A stretch of DNA of 64,000 nucleotides, from contig JBBBDQ010000447.1 of assembly GCA_037127315.1 (NCBI GenBank), positions 692,501 to 756,500 on the forward strand, read 5' to 3'. Both the position numbers and the translations under genes were made by a program. The notes under the pieces were generated by a model. It had not been told where the DNA came from. It did not search any database and worked only from the letters and a program-made list of their open reading frames with translations. Source of the stretch: Ascarosepion bandense. Taxonomy: Eukaryota > Mollusca > Cephalopoda > Sepiida > Sepiidae. Shown here one piece after another: positions 52,860-63,999 of this stretch. Every line of letters begins with the position of its first letter. Within the stretch, counting starts at the first letter, position 1.

Positions 52860-54050
52860 GTAGACCAGAGAGAGGACGAGAACAGTGCGGTTTCGTCAAA
52901 GACACTGGAACAAGGAACGCCATATTTATGATTAGGATGCTCTCTAAAAAATCAATACAAATGAAGAAGGACTTGTACCTATGTTTTATTGATTATGCAA
53001 AGACGTTTAACAAAATACGCCACAAAGAATTGATGGGGATGCTTGGCAGCCTCGACATATTTGGGAAAAACCTACGAGTAATCAAGAACCTCTACTGACA
53101 GCAAACTGCCTGCATACGGAGAGGTAACGAATTCAGCAATTATTACTAAGATTGAAAGGGGCGTAAGACAAGGATGTGTCTTTTCACCGGATCTATTCAA
53201 CTTGTACAGCGAGACTATTCTAAGAACCATAAAAGCTATGCCAGGATTCGTCATCGGAGACCACAATTTAATCAATATAAAGTACGCAGATGATACAGTG
53301 CTGATAGCAGACACAGAAAGAAAACGACAAGACCTCCTACAGAAGGTAGCTGAAGAGAGTGACAAGAAAGGACTACAAATAAACTGCAAGAAAACCGAAT
53401 GCATGGACATCAGCAAAAAAGGCAGCCCAAAATGCCAATTACAGGTGAGGGACTCTAAAATCAAGCAGGTACAGAAATTTAAGTGTTCTAACAGAAGACG
53501 GAAAGTGCGACACTGAGATACGAAGGCGAATTGGTATGGCAAAATAAGCATTCCAGAAGTTGAGTAAAGTATTAAACAGGACAATTTTACTGGAAACAAA
53601 GAGGAGAGTACTGGATTGCTATGTGATGTCGGTTCTTAAATATATCAGCGAATACTGGACAATATCTTTGAAGATGAAGAAAAAACTTGAAGCCGCTGAA
53701 ATCTGATTCTACAGAAGGATGCTGCGAATATCATGGACGAGCATGTGTGCAATGATAAGGTTTTAGAAAGGATGAAGACGAAAAGGAAATTAATACTGAG
53801 CGTCAGGAAGAAACAGCTGAAGTTCCTGGGACATGCAATGAGGAACGAGGGCTTGAAGAACCTGATACTAACAGGCCAGATAGAGGGAAAAAGAGACAGA
53901 GGAAAGCAGCGGATAACATATTTAAAGAACCTGATCAGGTGGATGATGAAATCAGGGTTGCATGGTGCAACAGGAGAAAGCGTGCGAAAAGCCGCCAGAG
54001 AGAGGGAGATGTGGAAATCCATGATCGTCTACGTCCTGTAAGGATATGGC
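52860..54050 (+). pseudogene. RTE-type LINE, RT palm to C-terminus, frameshifted
   Basis: Includes RTRTVRFRQRH-type shifted start; KDLYLCFIDYAKTFNKIRHK (motif A, Asp kept); [57 protein letters not shown] (YADD intact, in the frame 53202-53516); [20 protein letters not shown]; then a shift. The KRKLILSVRKKQLKFLGHAM and IEGKRDRGKQRITYLKNLIR tail (53733-54041) follows. It ends CGTCTACGTCCTGTAAGGATATGGC, the RTE 3' signature. At least four disruptions; the endonuclease half is absent. Confidence 0.85.
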
Positions 54051-54318
54051 ACATAAAATAAGGGCAAAAATATCCTCTTTTGAGGGAGCTGTTAGTGTTA
54101 GTATCATTTTCCATGGACTTGTCTTCATTTATCCTCTCTTTTTTCATTCGAAGTAAGATTCATATGATCTTCTTCAAGTGCAAATTTTAGTGTTTCGTGC
54201 ACATTGCAATCCTTGTTTGTTAATTTGCAAATTTAATGAATTAAGTTATTCTAATTTTTCAATAATCTATAATTCACTTACATACTATATATAAGCTCGT
54301 ACAACCTAAGAATCAACT

Positions 54319-54440
54319 TGGGCCACATCACTTTGAAGCAACGGTTCCAGTACGACCACCTAAGTTTAGCAGCGTAAGCTCTGGTCAGTACTCCGATTGT
54401 TAATTGTTAGAAATACCTGGTCATTGGATGTGAGGGTGGT
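54319..54440 (+). pseudogene. possible very diverged 5S-related segment
   Basis: GGGCCACATCACTT, CGACCACCTAAGTTTAGCAG, CTCTGGTCAGTACT and AAATACCTGGT appear in 5S order and spacing. Weak on its own. Confidence 0.4.
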
Positions 54441-54569
54441 GTAAGGGATAATGTTTCGGAACATTATTAATCTGTGAGCTGAATTTCAATTCCCGTTGTG
54501 TTTATTATATTAACTGCCGAGAAATATTACGCTTTGGAAAGGTATGTGCCGACCTCTTCTACCCCCTGG

Positions 54570-54571
54570 AA

Positions 54572-54616
<45 letters not shown>
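54570..54616. repeat. (TA)n microsatellite
   Basis: TA run at the left end of the MITE. Confidence 0.95.
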
Positions 54617-54620
<4 letters not shown>

Positions 54621-55002
54621 TTACCGGTCTTAATTATGAGGCCAACCCAGTGTTTTAAAAGTTTGACATATTTCATTCTATTTTTTAGTATTTATTGCCA
54701 AGTGTATAACTGTAAATGAAAATAAAATGGCTCTTTCGTTAATATTGCACGATAACATTGTACGTCAAATGAATTTATAAATAGTTAATAATTACCTATA
54801 TACCAGTTTCATCAATAAAACAATGAAGAAATTTTAGGGTGGTTCGGAAGAGTTTATCTTGGCTTTAATTGTAAAATTTTGCATAGTAATAAGAAAAAAA
54901 AAATTCTATTTTCATTTGGCAATAAATACTAAAAATAGTATGAAATATATATCATTTCTTTTTAAAGAGTTGGGTTGTCCTTATAATTATGGTGTATGTA
55001 TA
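54613..55002. mobile_element. Tc1/mariner-like MITE family M2, copy a
   Basis: Long inverted ends with CTTAATTATGAGGCCAACCC and CATAATTATAAGGACAACCC, then TATTTCAT.CTATTTTTAGTATTTATTGCC in both arms. Related to 59942-60325 and 61693-61983. The plus frame at 54859-55107 is a shadow of it. Confidence 0.75.
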
Positions 55003-55009
55003 GACTGTA

Positions 55010-55763
55010 ATAGTCAAAAAATCTTTTTATTTTTAAACATGGTTTCTCGATTAAGCAAGAAATGTAAAGAAATTATTCTTCCTGTTTTGAATACTGGATA
55101 TTTTTAATAAGCATGTATGTTTATTGGCAAGTAAATCCCATTTATTCGTCAACTTGCAAAAAGAAAATAAGCAACAACTACTAAAACACAGCAATTTTTC
55201 AGAAGAATAGGCTGGATGAATCTGGACAAGGAAAGAAACTTGGACTGGAATTTTCTAAAGATTTCATTTCTCCTTAATATCCATTTATCTTTCAGCAGAA
55301 ATGTCCAAGAAGAAAGATTGGTGAACGCAGTCTTTCACACTGTAAAGTGTAGAAGCTTTCAAATTACTAAATCTGCAGGCCTCAACAATCCTCTATGAGA
55401 CCAAGGAGGCGTGGCATTGTCATTATCGAAGATGAAAATGAAAACAGAAACCCGAACAGCATAAGAACTAAAGACAACCTATACATATAAGTTCTGAGAA
55501 TATGACATCTTGTTGATTGATTATCTCTTCGCTTTGCTGGACAGACTCGGATTGTGAAGTTTTTATCACTTTCCCTTAGATGGAAAATCCTTTAGAGGTT
55601 TAAGATTCACGAAGATTTCCCTCTTTGCTTATGTTCCAATGTTTCCCATTCACTTAAGTTTCGAAGGTGTAAAGTAACCACATCTTTGGAAGCTGACCAT
55701 TAATTTGCTACCCACAAATTTAAGAATTCAACGCATACAGCAGGGCTCACGATGATTCTGGAA

Positions 55764-55765
<2 letters not shown>
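55010..55765. other. unassigned sequence
   Basis: No gene or repeat partner noticed. Confidence 0.3.
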
Positions 55766-55795
<30 letters not shown>

Positions 55796-56107
55796 CTTCT
55801 TCTTTGTGCCCTGTCCCTTCAGAACGTAGGCGATCATGGTTCTCTACGTCTCCCTATCCCTTGTGGCTCTTAGTATGTTTGCTTTTGTTACACCTCACAA
55901 CCCCCATTCCGTCATCCACCTGATCAGGCCCTGCAAATATGTTATCCGCTGCCTTCCTCTGTCTCTTTTTCCTTCTATCTGGCCTGTCAGTATCAGGTTC
56001 TCCAAGCTCTCCTTCCTTATTGCATGTCCCAGAAACTTCAGTTGTCTCTTCCTGATGCTTACTATTAATTTCTTTTTCATTGCCATTCTTTCCAACACCT
56101 CATCATT
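55766..56107 (-). pseudogene. RTE-type LINE 3' part with (AAG)n tail
   Basis: The minus strand reads NDEVLERMAMKKKLIVSIRK, RQLKFLGHAIRKESLENLIL, IEGKRDRGRQRITYLQGLIR, the RTE 3' signature and (AAG)n. The preceding WTEH portion lies at 56665-56720, beyond an inserted LINE end. Confidence 0.85.
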
Positions 56108-56664
56108 GAATTTTTTTATAATCGTTTTACCCCGAGCAAGGCATTTAACTGCCACTATTGTGCAGGGGGTTACATAGGGGGGGGGAAGTGGTGAGAAAGA
56201 ATGTTTAGATATAGGAAATGTCAGAAGGAGAGTGATAGATGGGTAAGGATACCGAGAATGAGGGTTGGGTAGATGGTGAGAGTGTTGGGAGAATAGATGC
56301 AAGTTAATGTGATAGGAGGTGTCTATTGACCTTACATTTAAACTCTGGAGATTGCAGCTGTCGAAAAAGTAGACATGTGAAAGTGAATTCCATCGGTGGG
56401 AAGCACGAGAAAAGAAGCTGCTGGAGTAAAAATTACGGTTACATCTTATCTGTTTTACTGTAAAAGGGTGGGACCTAGTTGCTAATCTAGTATCTCGTGT
56501 AAATTCGTATCTAGGCGGTACCAATGATCTAAGTTCATCGGAGCAGAAGCCGTGAAAGTATTTATAGAAGAGGCTCAGGGAAGCCATGTCACGCCAGTGA
56601 GAGAGTGGTTGCAGCCAGTCTGCCAAGTCAGTATCGATCACGTTACAGATTTTCCGTTGTATTT
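56108..56664 (-). pseudogene. Jockey/I-type LINE 3' end nested in the RTE copy
   Basis: The minus strand carries CNVIDTDLADWLQPLSHWRD, FYKYFHGFCSDELRSLVPP, SRASHRWNSLSHVYFFDSCN, then the 3' UTR with TGCACAATAGTGGCAG and poly(A). 5' truncated. Together with the flanking RTE pieces it makes one continuous 266-codon chimeric frame (55895-56695), which is fortuitous. Confidence 0.8.
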
Positions 56665-56725
56665 TGTCATGCTCAGTCCACGATATCTGCAGCATTCATA
56701 CAGTATACTCTATTGTCTGCTGCTA
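56665..56725 (-). pseudogene. RTE LINE fragment upstream of the nested insertion
   Basis: Minus strand MLQISWTEHD, which would continue with (VS)NDEVLERM at 56107. Confidence 0.7.
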
Positions 56726-56821
56726 TTTATTTCCAAACTCGTCCGTCTATCAGAGATGCTAGCAATTCCCTGTTCCAGACTACTGATCAGAGATCCAAAC
56801 CATCTTGAATATGTTAAATAT

Positions 56822-57470
56822 TTGGGTAAATATTCGTTTTAGCTGCCGACGGCTTTCCCCCCTTCAAATTTATCCAAAATAGCATTATCTCTGTGCAAAT
56901 GTATATGCTGAACTCACATCAACAATTAGTTATTGAAGAAACTTACCTTTTTTGCTTTGAAAGTCCATAAAAAACGAACTATATCTCGCACTTTTTCTCT
57001 CCTGTAACTCTCACGAAGTCATGTAATTAACTGCAGAATGACGTTCTACGTAGGCAAAATTTTCTGTCGAATTTTGGTCGATTTTCTTTCTTTACTGAAA
57101 CTTCTGGCGATGTACTCTCTGTTATGAGAGTAATAGGCGTGGAAATACAATAGCGCACTACTTTCATTACCGGAAGTACAACGCCGGAAATATCAGTAAA
57201 TGAAGAAAAATCGACAAAAAATCTGCCAAAATTCGTTCACATGCGCAGTACATCATTCTGCAGCTAATTACATGACTTCGTGAGAGTTACGGGAGAGAAA
57301 AAGTGCAAGATATAGTTCTTTTTTTTATGGACACTTAGATAAAAAAAAAGTAAGTTTCTTCAAGAACTAACAGTTGATTTGAGTTCAGCATATACATTTG
57401 CACAGAGATAATGCTATTTTGGATAAATTTGAAGGGGAAAAGCGTCGAACTTACAACGAAAATTTACCAA
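56822..57470. mobile_element. ~650-bp foldback/MITE with ~280-bp inverted repeats
   Basis: Left arm: GGGTAAATATTCGTTTTAG, TTCAAATTTATCCAAAATAG, ATGTATATGCTGAACTCA, TCACGAAGTCATGTAATTA. The right arm carries the reverse complements, ending CAACGAAAATTTACC. TA flanks both ends. No ORF. The family was not recognised. Confidence 0.75.
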
Positions 57471-57889
57471 TAGTTGTTCTCTATCTTTTATCTATATTTT
57501 TTATTTCAAGTCAAAAGTCAGTAGTATATGCTCCCAGCTTTTTCGAAAAATAACAAACTCATTTTTAACTCATTCATTTTTCTCCTTTTTTAATCATAAA
57601 AACGCGAGCTGAGGACAAATGTGCCAAGATTTACTATTTAACCATAGGCACAAATACACATAGATGCATTTCGTAATCAAATCTAGTTTCATTGAAATGT
57701 CTTTCATTTGGCAAATTTCTTATAAATATTTGTCAAAACACTATAACTGTTGTGGATTCCGGTTGAGAAACCACACAAAATAATAAATAACAAAAACACA
57801 TATGGAGATAGAAAATGTAAGTTATATTGAACAAAAATATACAAAATGAAACGCGGGTTAGTCAATTTAGGAATACTATTAGTAGAAAT

Positions 57890-58010
57890 GTCTACGGCTA
57901 TATCGTGTTGAATACACCGGTTCCCGTCTGATCACCGAAGTTAAGCAACATCGAGCCTTGTTAGTACTTAAATGGGTGACCATTTGGGAATACCAGGTTC
58001 TGTAAACGTA
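57890..58010 (+). pseudogene. 5S rRNA-related pseudogene, better preserved
   Basis: Begins GTCTACGGC.ATA, with TCTGATCACCGAAGTTAAGC (internal promoter region), GAGCCTTGTTAGTACTT, AATGGGTGACCATTTGGGAA, TACCAGG and a terminal CTGTAAACGT. 5S length (~120) is kept. No T-run follows, so transcription is doubtful. Confidence 0.8.
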
Positions 58011-58724
58011 AGGACCAAGAATGGTTCTCCAGGTTTGTGGTTTGGGTGTTGGGTGCAGGGCTAACAACCCTGCACCGTAAAAAACAGTTTGTTACAGAAA
58101 CAGCAACAAAAAAGTTACTGCCCTATGCACCATCTGGGTGTGATGGATAGATGATGATGATGATTAGGAGAAATAAATATATACAGTCTTGAAGTGAAAT
58201 AGTATGTTCGTGTAACTGATTCTAGCTGAGTGGAGCTCAGAGCAACTACAACTGCGATTCCAGATCCAACTCCAACTAAACATCGGTATTTACCCACCTT
58301 CCCACTTAAGGTGAGATGTGACACAAGGTCTTTTTAATGTGGGTCTTCCAGGCCCTATTGCCAGGCCAAAAATATCTATCTTTCCCCAGTCGTGATACTA
58401 CCCTTCGGCGGAACCATGACTGGGTTAGTGCTCTCTGAGGTAGTGTCATTATTTACATTGTTCGGACTGTTGTCCTCATCTTTATTGCAGTTATTACGAC
58501 ATTTCGGTCGTTATACGCTCCGGCCTTCTTAAGGATCTGTCTATATTTCTGAGATGAGGTATTGCAATTATTTACACTATTTACATTGTTCAGGCTGCTT
58601 TGCTTATCTTTGCTGCCATTCACTTTCATACATTTTAATTATATTTTTTGTGTTCCTGTTTTTCATGGTTAGAATAAAAAAATCATTCTTATAACTCTAG
58701 ATATATATATATAAAAATCAATGG

Positions 58725-58904
58725 ATTCTGTTAAAAGTAGAAATATAATCATCCTTGATAATGGCTAAAAAATAGCCGAAAACGCCCTGATATACAGAAT
58801 ATTCGGAAAGGCTTTACGCAGTTTATATCCATGTATGCCCATAAATCAAATATATAAGAAAATAAGAAGGAGTAAATATAGTCTTAATCACAGGATCTTG
58901 TAAG

Positions 58905-58905
<1 letters not shown>
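58725..58905 (+). mobile_element. PLE 5'/pseudo-LTR fragment with hairpin-GAAA motif
   Basis: CCTTGATAAT-GGCT-AAAAAAT-AGCC-GAAAACGCC precedes ~120 bp that end at (TA)n, the layout of PLE starts elsewhere in the window. Core incomplete. Confidence 0.5.
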
Positions 58906-58953
<48 letters not shown>

Positions 58954-58954
58954 G

Positions 58955-59190
58955 ATTTGTACCCACAGAAAACTCCAATAACCTTAAACTGAATAGCCGT
59001 CTTAATTATTCCAAACCTGAGGAACCTTTCGACCAACACTTATCAAGGGCTTCGTTGGCTTCATTATAAAAGGTCAAAGAAGGACAAAACAAAGGATTAC
59101 TACAATATTGGGAGAAGATGGAACTCATTTAAAAGTAAACTTTAATGAAACAAAGTAAAATATTAAAATGTAAGGGGGTGAATACAAATA
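58955..59190 (-). mobile_element. PLE 3' terminal fragment (minus)
   Basis: Reversed, it matches the 3' UTR of the 4011-7820 lineage: CCCTTGATAAG...GTCGAAAGGTTCCTC, TTTGTTTTGTCCTTC and CTTACATTTTAATATTTTAC. It lies between (TA)n tracts. Confidence 0.75.
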
Positions 59191-59324
59191 TATATATATA
59201 TATATATATATATTGTATGAATACCAAACAATAAATATATATTTTAAAGAAAACGTTCACGGCCTCTCACACTTTTTATTTTATACTAATTACTCTCGTT
59301 GGAACAACCCTATTCCTTTATTCG

Positions 59325-59338
<14 letters not shown>

Positions 59339-59370
<32 letters not shown>
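59339..59370. repeat. (GT)n microsatellite
   Basis: GT run flanked by TA. Confidence 0.95.
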
Positions 59371-59382
59371 ATATATATATAT

Positions 59383-59937
59383 ATAATGATTTGTACCCAC
59401 AGAAAACACTAATAGCCTTAAATAAAGTAGACGTCATAATTATCCCAAACCCGAGAAACCTTTCGACCAACACTTAAGGACTTCGTTGGCTTAATTATAA
59501 AGGGTCAAAGAAGGACAAAACCAAAGGCATTACTTACAATACAGGGAGAAGATGGAACACGTTTAAAAGTAAACTTTAATGAAAAAAAATATTAAAATGT
59601 AAGAGGGGGGTGTATACATATAATTCCACAAGAGTAAAATAAAAAGGAAAAAATGTACACTCACAAACTCTCCAGTAATTGTAAGGAGCGAAGGAAATGC
59701 TATTTCTGTCTGCACAGGCTCGGCTGCTGGATCTTCAGTCAAAAACGCGAAGATGATATGCCGATCGAGCACTGTGCAAAACAGTAAACCAATTGTCCTC
59801 ATGCGAGAAGGCACAGGTGTTGGCCAATTGCTGAATCCAGAACTGCTTGGGTTGCTCTTATAGTTCTGAAAGGGCTACCTGAACGTATATTCGCGGGCAC
59901 GTGTTGCGAAACCCGCGTCTCCAACCTCAGATATATA
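59383..59937 (-). pseudogene. PLE 3' fragment with GIY-YIG ORF end (minus)
   Basis: Same lineage as 58955-59190, longer. Reversed, it contains GAGGACAATTGGTTTACTGT, GTGCTCGATCGGCATATCAT and CAGCAGCCGAGCCTGTGCAG, matching the end of the PLE ORF with shifts. It ends at (TA)n next to MITE M2b. Confidence 0.75.
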
Positions 59938-59941
59938 TATA

Positions 59942-60323
59942 TACACTACTGGCCATAATTATTATGCCACCCAAGTCTTTTAAAAAAATGATGTATTTCA
60001 TACTATTCTTAGCATTTATTGCCAAGTGGATAATTCTAAATGAAAATAGAATTGCTCTTTTGTTAGTTGTGCACAATAACATGTTCATCAAATGAACTAA
60101 TCTCTTGTCCAGTTTTTGTGCTCTCTTCCCCATGCTAGTCTCTTCTTCTTATTGGCTGGTCTAAGCACAGGCTCCCTGGCTGCCTTGTAAAATTTTGCAA
60201 AGTAATGATCACAAAAGAACCTTTCTATTTTTATGTAAAAAATTGAAAATAAATACTAAAAATAGTATGAAATACATAATTTATTTTAAAAAACTAGGGT
60301 TGCCTAATAATTTCGGCCGGTAG

Positions 60324-60325
<2 letters not shown>
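59942..60325. mobile_element. Tc1/mariner-like MITE family M2, copy b (complete)
   Basis: Inverted ends TACACTACTGGCCATAATTA and (reversed) TACTACCGGCCGAAATTATT, both continuing to ATTTCATACTATT.TTAG.ATTTATT. TA at each end. 384 bp, no ORF. Confidence 0.8.

Positions 60326-60370
<45 letters not shown>
60326..60370. repeat. (TA)n microsatellite
   Basis: TA run at the MITE right end. Confidence 0.95.
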
Positions 60371-60371
<1 letters not shown>

Positions 60372-60689
60372 GATGTCACATAAAAAAAACAAAAAGTCAA
60401 AAGAATTCTTTTGCATATCTCATCCACGTCGTCCGAATTCGTATAATTGTTGATCTTCGATAGCAAACTCCAGAAATAGAAGGCTTTACTTCCGAACGGA
60501 AATCTGAAATGGATCTTGAATCCAATTTTACTCTGAAAGTTCGAGAAGTTCTACTTAGTGCCGTACATATAAATGATTGCCCATTTAACTGGCTGAGAAT
60601 TGCTTCGTTCATATTCTAAATTAGTTTTTTCTTCTTTGCTTTTTTCTAATTTGCCTAGAAATGCAGATTCGTCAATATTTAAAACAGAA

Positions 60690-61100
60690 AGAATATATGA
60701 TTTGAAATATTATTTAAGATTTAATGAAGACACGCCTCTGTATTTTTAATACGTTTGTTCATGATTTAAAATATTATTTAAGATTTAATGAAGAAACCCT
60801 TCTGTATTTTTAATACGTTTGTTCATGATTTAAAATATTATTTAAGATTTAATGAAGAAACCCTTCTGTATATTTACTACATTTGTTCATGATTTAAAAT
60901 ATTATTTAAGATTTAATGAAGAAACCCTTCTGTATTTTTAATACATATGTTCATGATTTAAATATTATTTAAGATTTAATGAAGAAACCCTTCTGTATTT
61001 TTAATACGTTTGTTTATGATTTAAAATATTATTTAAGATTTAATGAAAACACCCTTCTGTATTTTTACTAGGTTTGTTCATGATATAAATTATTATTTAA
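60690..61100 (+). repeat. ~63-bp minisatellite, six to seven units
   Basis: Unit: ATGATTTAAAATATTATTTA, AGATTTAATGAAGAAACCCT, TCTGTATTTTTAATACGTTTGTTC. The last unit is cut by Helitron H6 at 61103. Confidence 0.9.
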
Positions 61101-61102
61101 GA

Positions 61103-61692
61103 CCAGCAGTATAGCCGGACGTTGCTCGGGTGAAAGCTTTAAAACTAATCCATGGTCCTGGAGCTCAGACCCTTTGGACATTGGCACAAAAGACTAAAAT
61201 GCAATAGTTTTTTCCAGTTAAAGCGAAACCATAGACTGAAAGAAAAATGAATGAATGTAAGTCAAATTTTGATTTCCTGGTATCGATATCAAATAAATTC
61301 TTTTTCATCGTAAACTGAATTTTGAAGGCTAAATAAGTCCTCTGCGTAAATGGTATCATGACTGAGACTAAGAACTACAATTATACCTACTTAGAGCCAA
61401 ACCCGAAGCAAAAACTAAAATAAAAGGGATGAAAAAATACAGACATACAGGCACATAAACAGACACACACACAAACATCTTGCCTTTGATATATATATAG
61501 TATCTATTTTCTGCATTATTGTAAGAACTGCAACATTGAAACTTCTGAATATCGTTTCTTATGTCTTTGTCTATGAGTGCATCAAATTTGATTAAAATCG
61601 GACCAATCCTTCGATAACCCGATTTTTTCGATTATCGATTTTCGATATTTATCGGGGGTACCTCGACACAAAACCAAGCTAAGAACACTCGA
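61103..61692 (-). mobile_element. non-autonomous Helitron, copy H6 (5' truncated)
   Basis: Reversed it ends CCCGAGCAACGTCCGGCTATACTGCTGG (CTRR) and extends back to GAGTGTTCTTAGC. The 5' ~100 bp, with the TC end, is missing and replaced by MITE sequence at 61693. Confidence 0.8.
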
Positions 61693-61983
61693 ATGGTTCT
61701 TTTGTTAATACTGCACAATAACATGTGCATCAAATGAATTTATAAATATTTAATAATTACCTATATTGCAATTTTATCAATGAAAGAATGAAGAAAATTT
61801 AGGGTAATTCAGACATGTTCATCTTTTCTTCCTTGCCTTGTAAAATTTTGCAAATAATGATAACAAAAGAACCATTCTGTTTTCACTTAGAATTATCCTT
61901 TTGGCAATAAATACTAAAAATAGTATGAAATTCTTTTTTTTTTTTTTAAAGTGGGGAGGCTTAATAATTATGGGTAGGTAGGT
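61693..61983. mobile_element. MITE family M2, copy c (truncated)
   Basis: Matches the interior and right end of copies a and b (TTTGGCAATAAATACTAAAAATAGTATGAAAT, GCTTAATAATTATGGG). The left end is lost at the Helitron junction. Confidence 0.75.
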
Positions 61984-62689
61984 AAAAGGAGAACATCACA
62001 TGAAAATACGAAAACTTAAGAAATCAGCGCATATTCTTGGTCACAACCATCTTCTAAGCCGACCAAATATAGACAAGAATGCAGAATAAAAGAAAACAAT
62101 AACAAACAATGCAACAGAGATTAGCTATCCGCCCTAGCTGATGATTTTTGCTCGGATAACAAGAAGAGCAGGATATTTAAGCGACACTTCTTCGGTTAAG
62201 CTTTTTTGGTGTCTTTCTCGTGGTGTTGAATAAGTTGTTTGATGTCGGAAAGAAACGTGTGTAATGTTCCGAGTAATTTCGACCATCGCTGGAAGAAGTG
62301 AACAAGTGAAGCGTCGTGTTATTTTTTGCCTTTTAGCGGTACGGTGTTTAAAATGAACGTGGGTTGGCATGCGTTAGCAGTGAAGTGGTTTTAGCATCAT
62401 TCGGCAAACAGGACATTACGGTTCAAAAGCTTTTAACACATGCACGTCGAGATTCAAACAAAATGTTTAATTGTTTTTCACAAATGGATTACGAGAGTAA
62501 TGCTGTAGAGACAACCCTAATATGGCCATTAAATAAGCAATTATGGCTGAAAATCATCCGAAAATTAAACATGATTTCGGTGTGTTACTTTGAAATTTTC
62601 CACCAGACAGAAAACAATTTATTCAATGCCAAAAAAATTCTTACCAAAAAGCATAAAAGGCATTTTGTATCTTATATATATATCTATTT
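61984..62689. other. unassigned sequence
   Basis: Frames at 62134-62370 (minus) and 62364-62711 (plus) have no recognisable domain; not called. Confidence 0.3.
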
Positions 62690-63370
62690 AGTGTATCAAG
62701 GCAGCAGATAATTTTCTAAACATATACTGTTAAATATAAGATACAATGAATGTATATTATGTTTAATCATGAGCCGTTCTAAACATCGTAATTTGGCTTC
62801 AATTTCAGGTGAAAATAAAGATAAAAATTCTCCAACATTTAGATAATTTTTTATTAATTTGGTTCTAAGCTTTCGGCTCAGATGAGCAATCTTCAGAGAG
62901 GTTACAAGGACGTTAACATAAAAACATCCACCGTCAGCGACGATTTTATCTTGTGTTGACATAAAACTTCGCTAAGCAACGATAACAGTTACCAAAAATA
63001 GCAAACGCCGTTCGTTAATTTGTAATGCGGTTCTATGACGTCACACCGCGTGAGAGCTCGAAATGTTAACAGAACCATATATTTAAATGCAATGTAATGT
63101 GTTATGACCAGATGGAAACTTGATTTTATAAAGTGTGGGTAGTTTGGTTTTAATGTAGATGGCCTCCAATATCTGAAGGTACTTTTTGCTATGTGTATGA
63201 GTGAGGATTATTGTAATGTTGACTAAAATGTCTGATATTACCTATATGGTTATGATTTTCTGAGAAATGTTGTTTAGTTGTACTCTGATCAGAAAGGTGA
63301 TAGGTAAGTCTACGGGAGAGCGTGGTTGTTGTAAAACCAACATATGTAGTGGACTTATTATTATTATTTC
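62690..63370 (-). pseudogene. PLE of the second lineage: C-terminal end, pseudo-LTR and N-terminal ORF start
   Basis: On the minus strand, QILEAIY (near 63160) is the PLE C-terminus. A ~250-bp non-coding part follows. The frame 62962-62696 then reads LSRKLRTKLIKNYLNVGEFL and ERLMIKHNIHSLYLIFNSIC, the N-terminal region. At 62868-62905 a CTGAAGA, a hairpin GCTC-ATCT-GAGC and CGAAAGC form a hammerhead-like core. End-then-start order again reflects a partial tandem. Confidence 0.7.
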
Positions 63371-63889
63371 TATTATTATTTCATATATATATATATATAT
63401 GAAAGTGAAAAAACAAATTAAAACCCACTGTTAAAGCATTTATATTTATAAAGAGTCATCGATACAAAGTACAGCTTAATACTGTAATGATTTTAATGCA
63501 ATGATTTATAAAAGAATTTATAAAAGAATTTATAAAATAATTATATCACTACACAAAGATTCTCATGTTTCAGAATAATATTGTTTTTTTTTTCAAATGA
63601 TTTTTAAAAATATCACCTGAAGAACAACAGTATTGTTCTGCAATTGTTTGTGTATTGATACAATGGATTTTGTAAACAACTCTAATAGCAATATTACGAT
63701 ATATATACATACATACATATATATATTGATTGTTTAATTACGTAGATTCTGGTCATAATAAGGTTAGACCAGTGCACATTTGGATTAAAAAGTCTTCAAT
63801 ACAATGATATTGTAGAACTTTTGAATATTATCAATTTGTAAACGAGAATTCGTTCACAAATGAAAAATATGCATCTATCTATCTATCTA

Positions 63890-63934
<45 letters not shown>

Positions 63935-63999
63935 AGAGAGAGAGATTGAACCTTACTAAAGGGCTAACAGACCTGTCCTATTCGATATATATATCGGAA
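63371..63999. other. AT-rich end of window
   Basis: Contains (TA)n at 63383-63400 and an (ATCT)n(TA)n tract at about 63871-63930; no gene seen. Confidence 0.4.
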
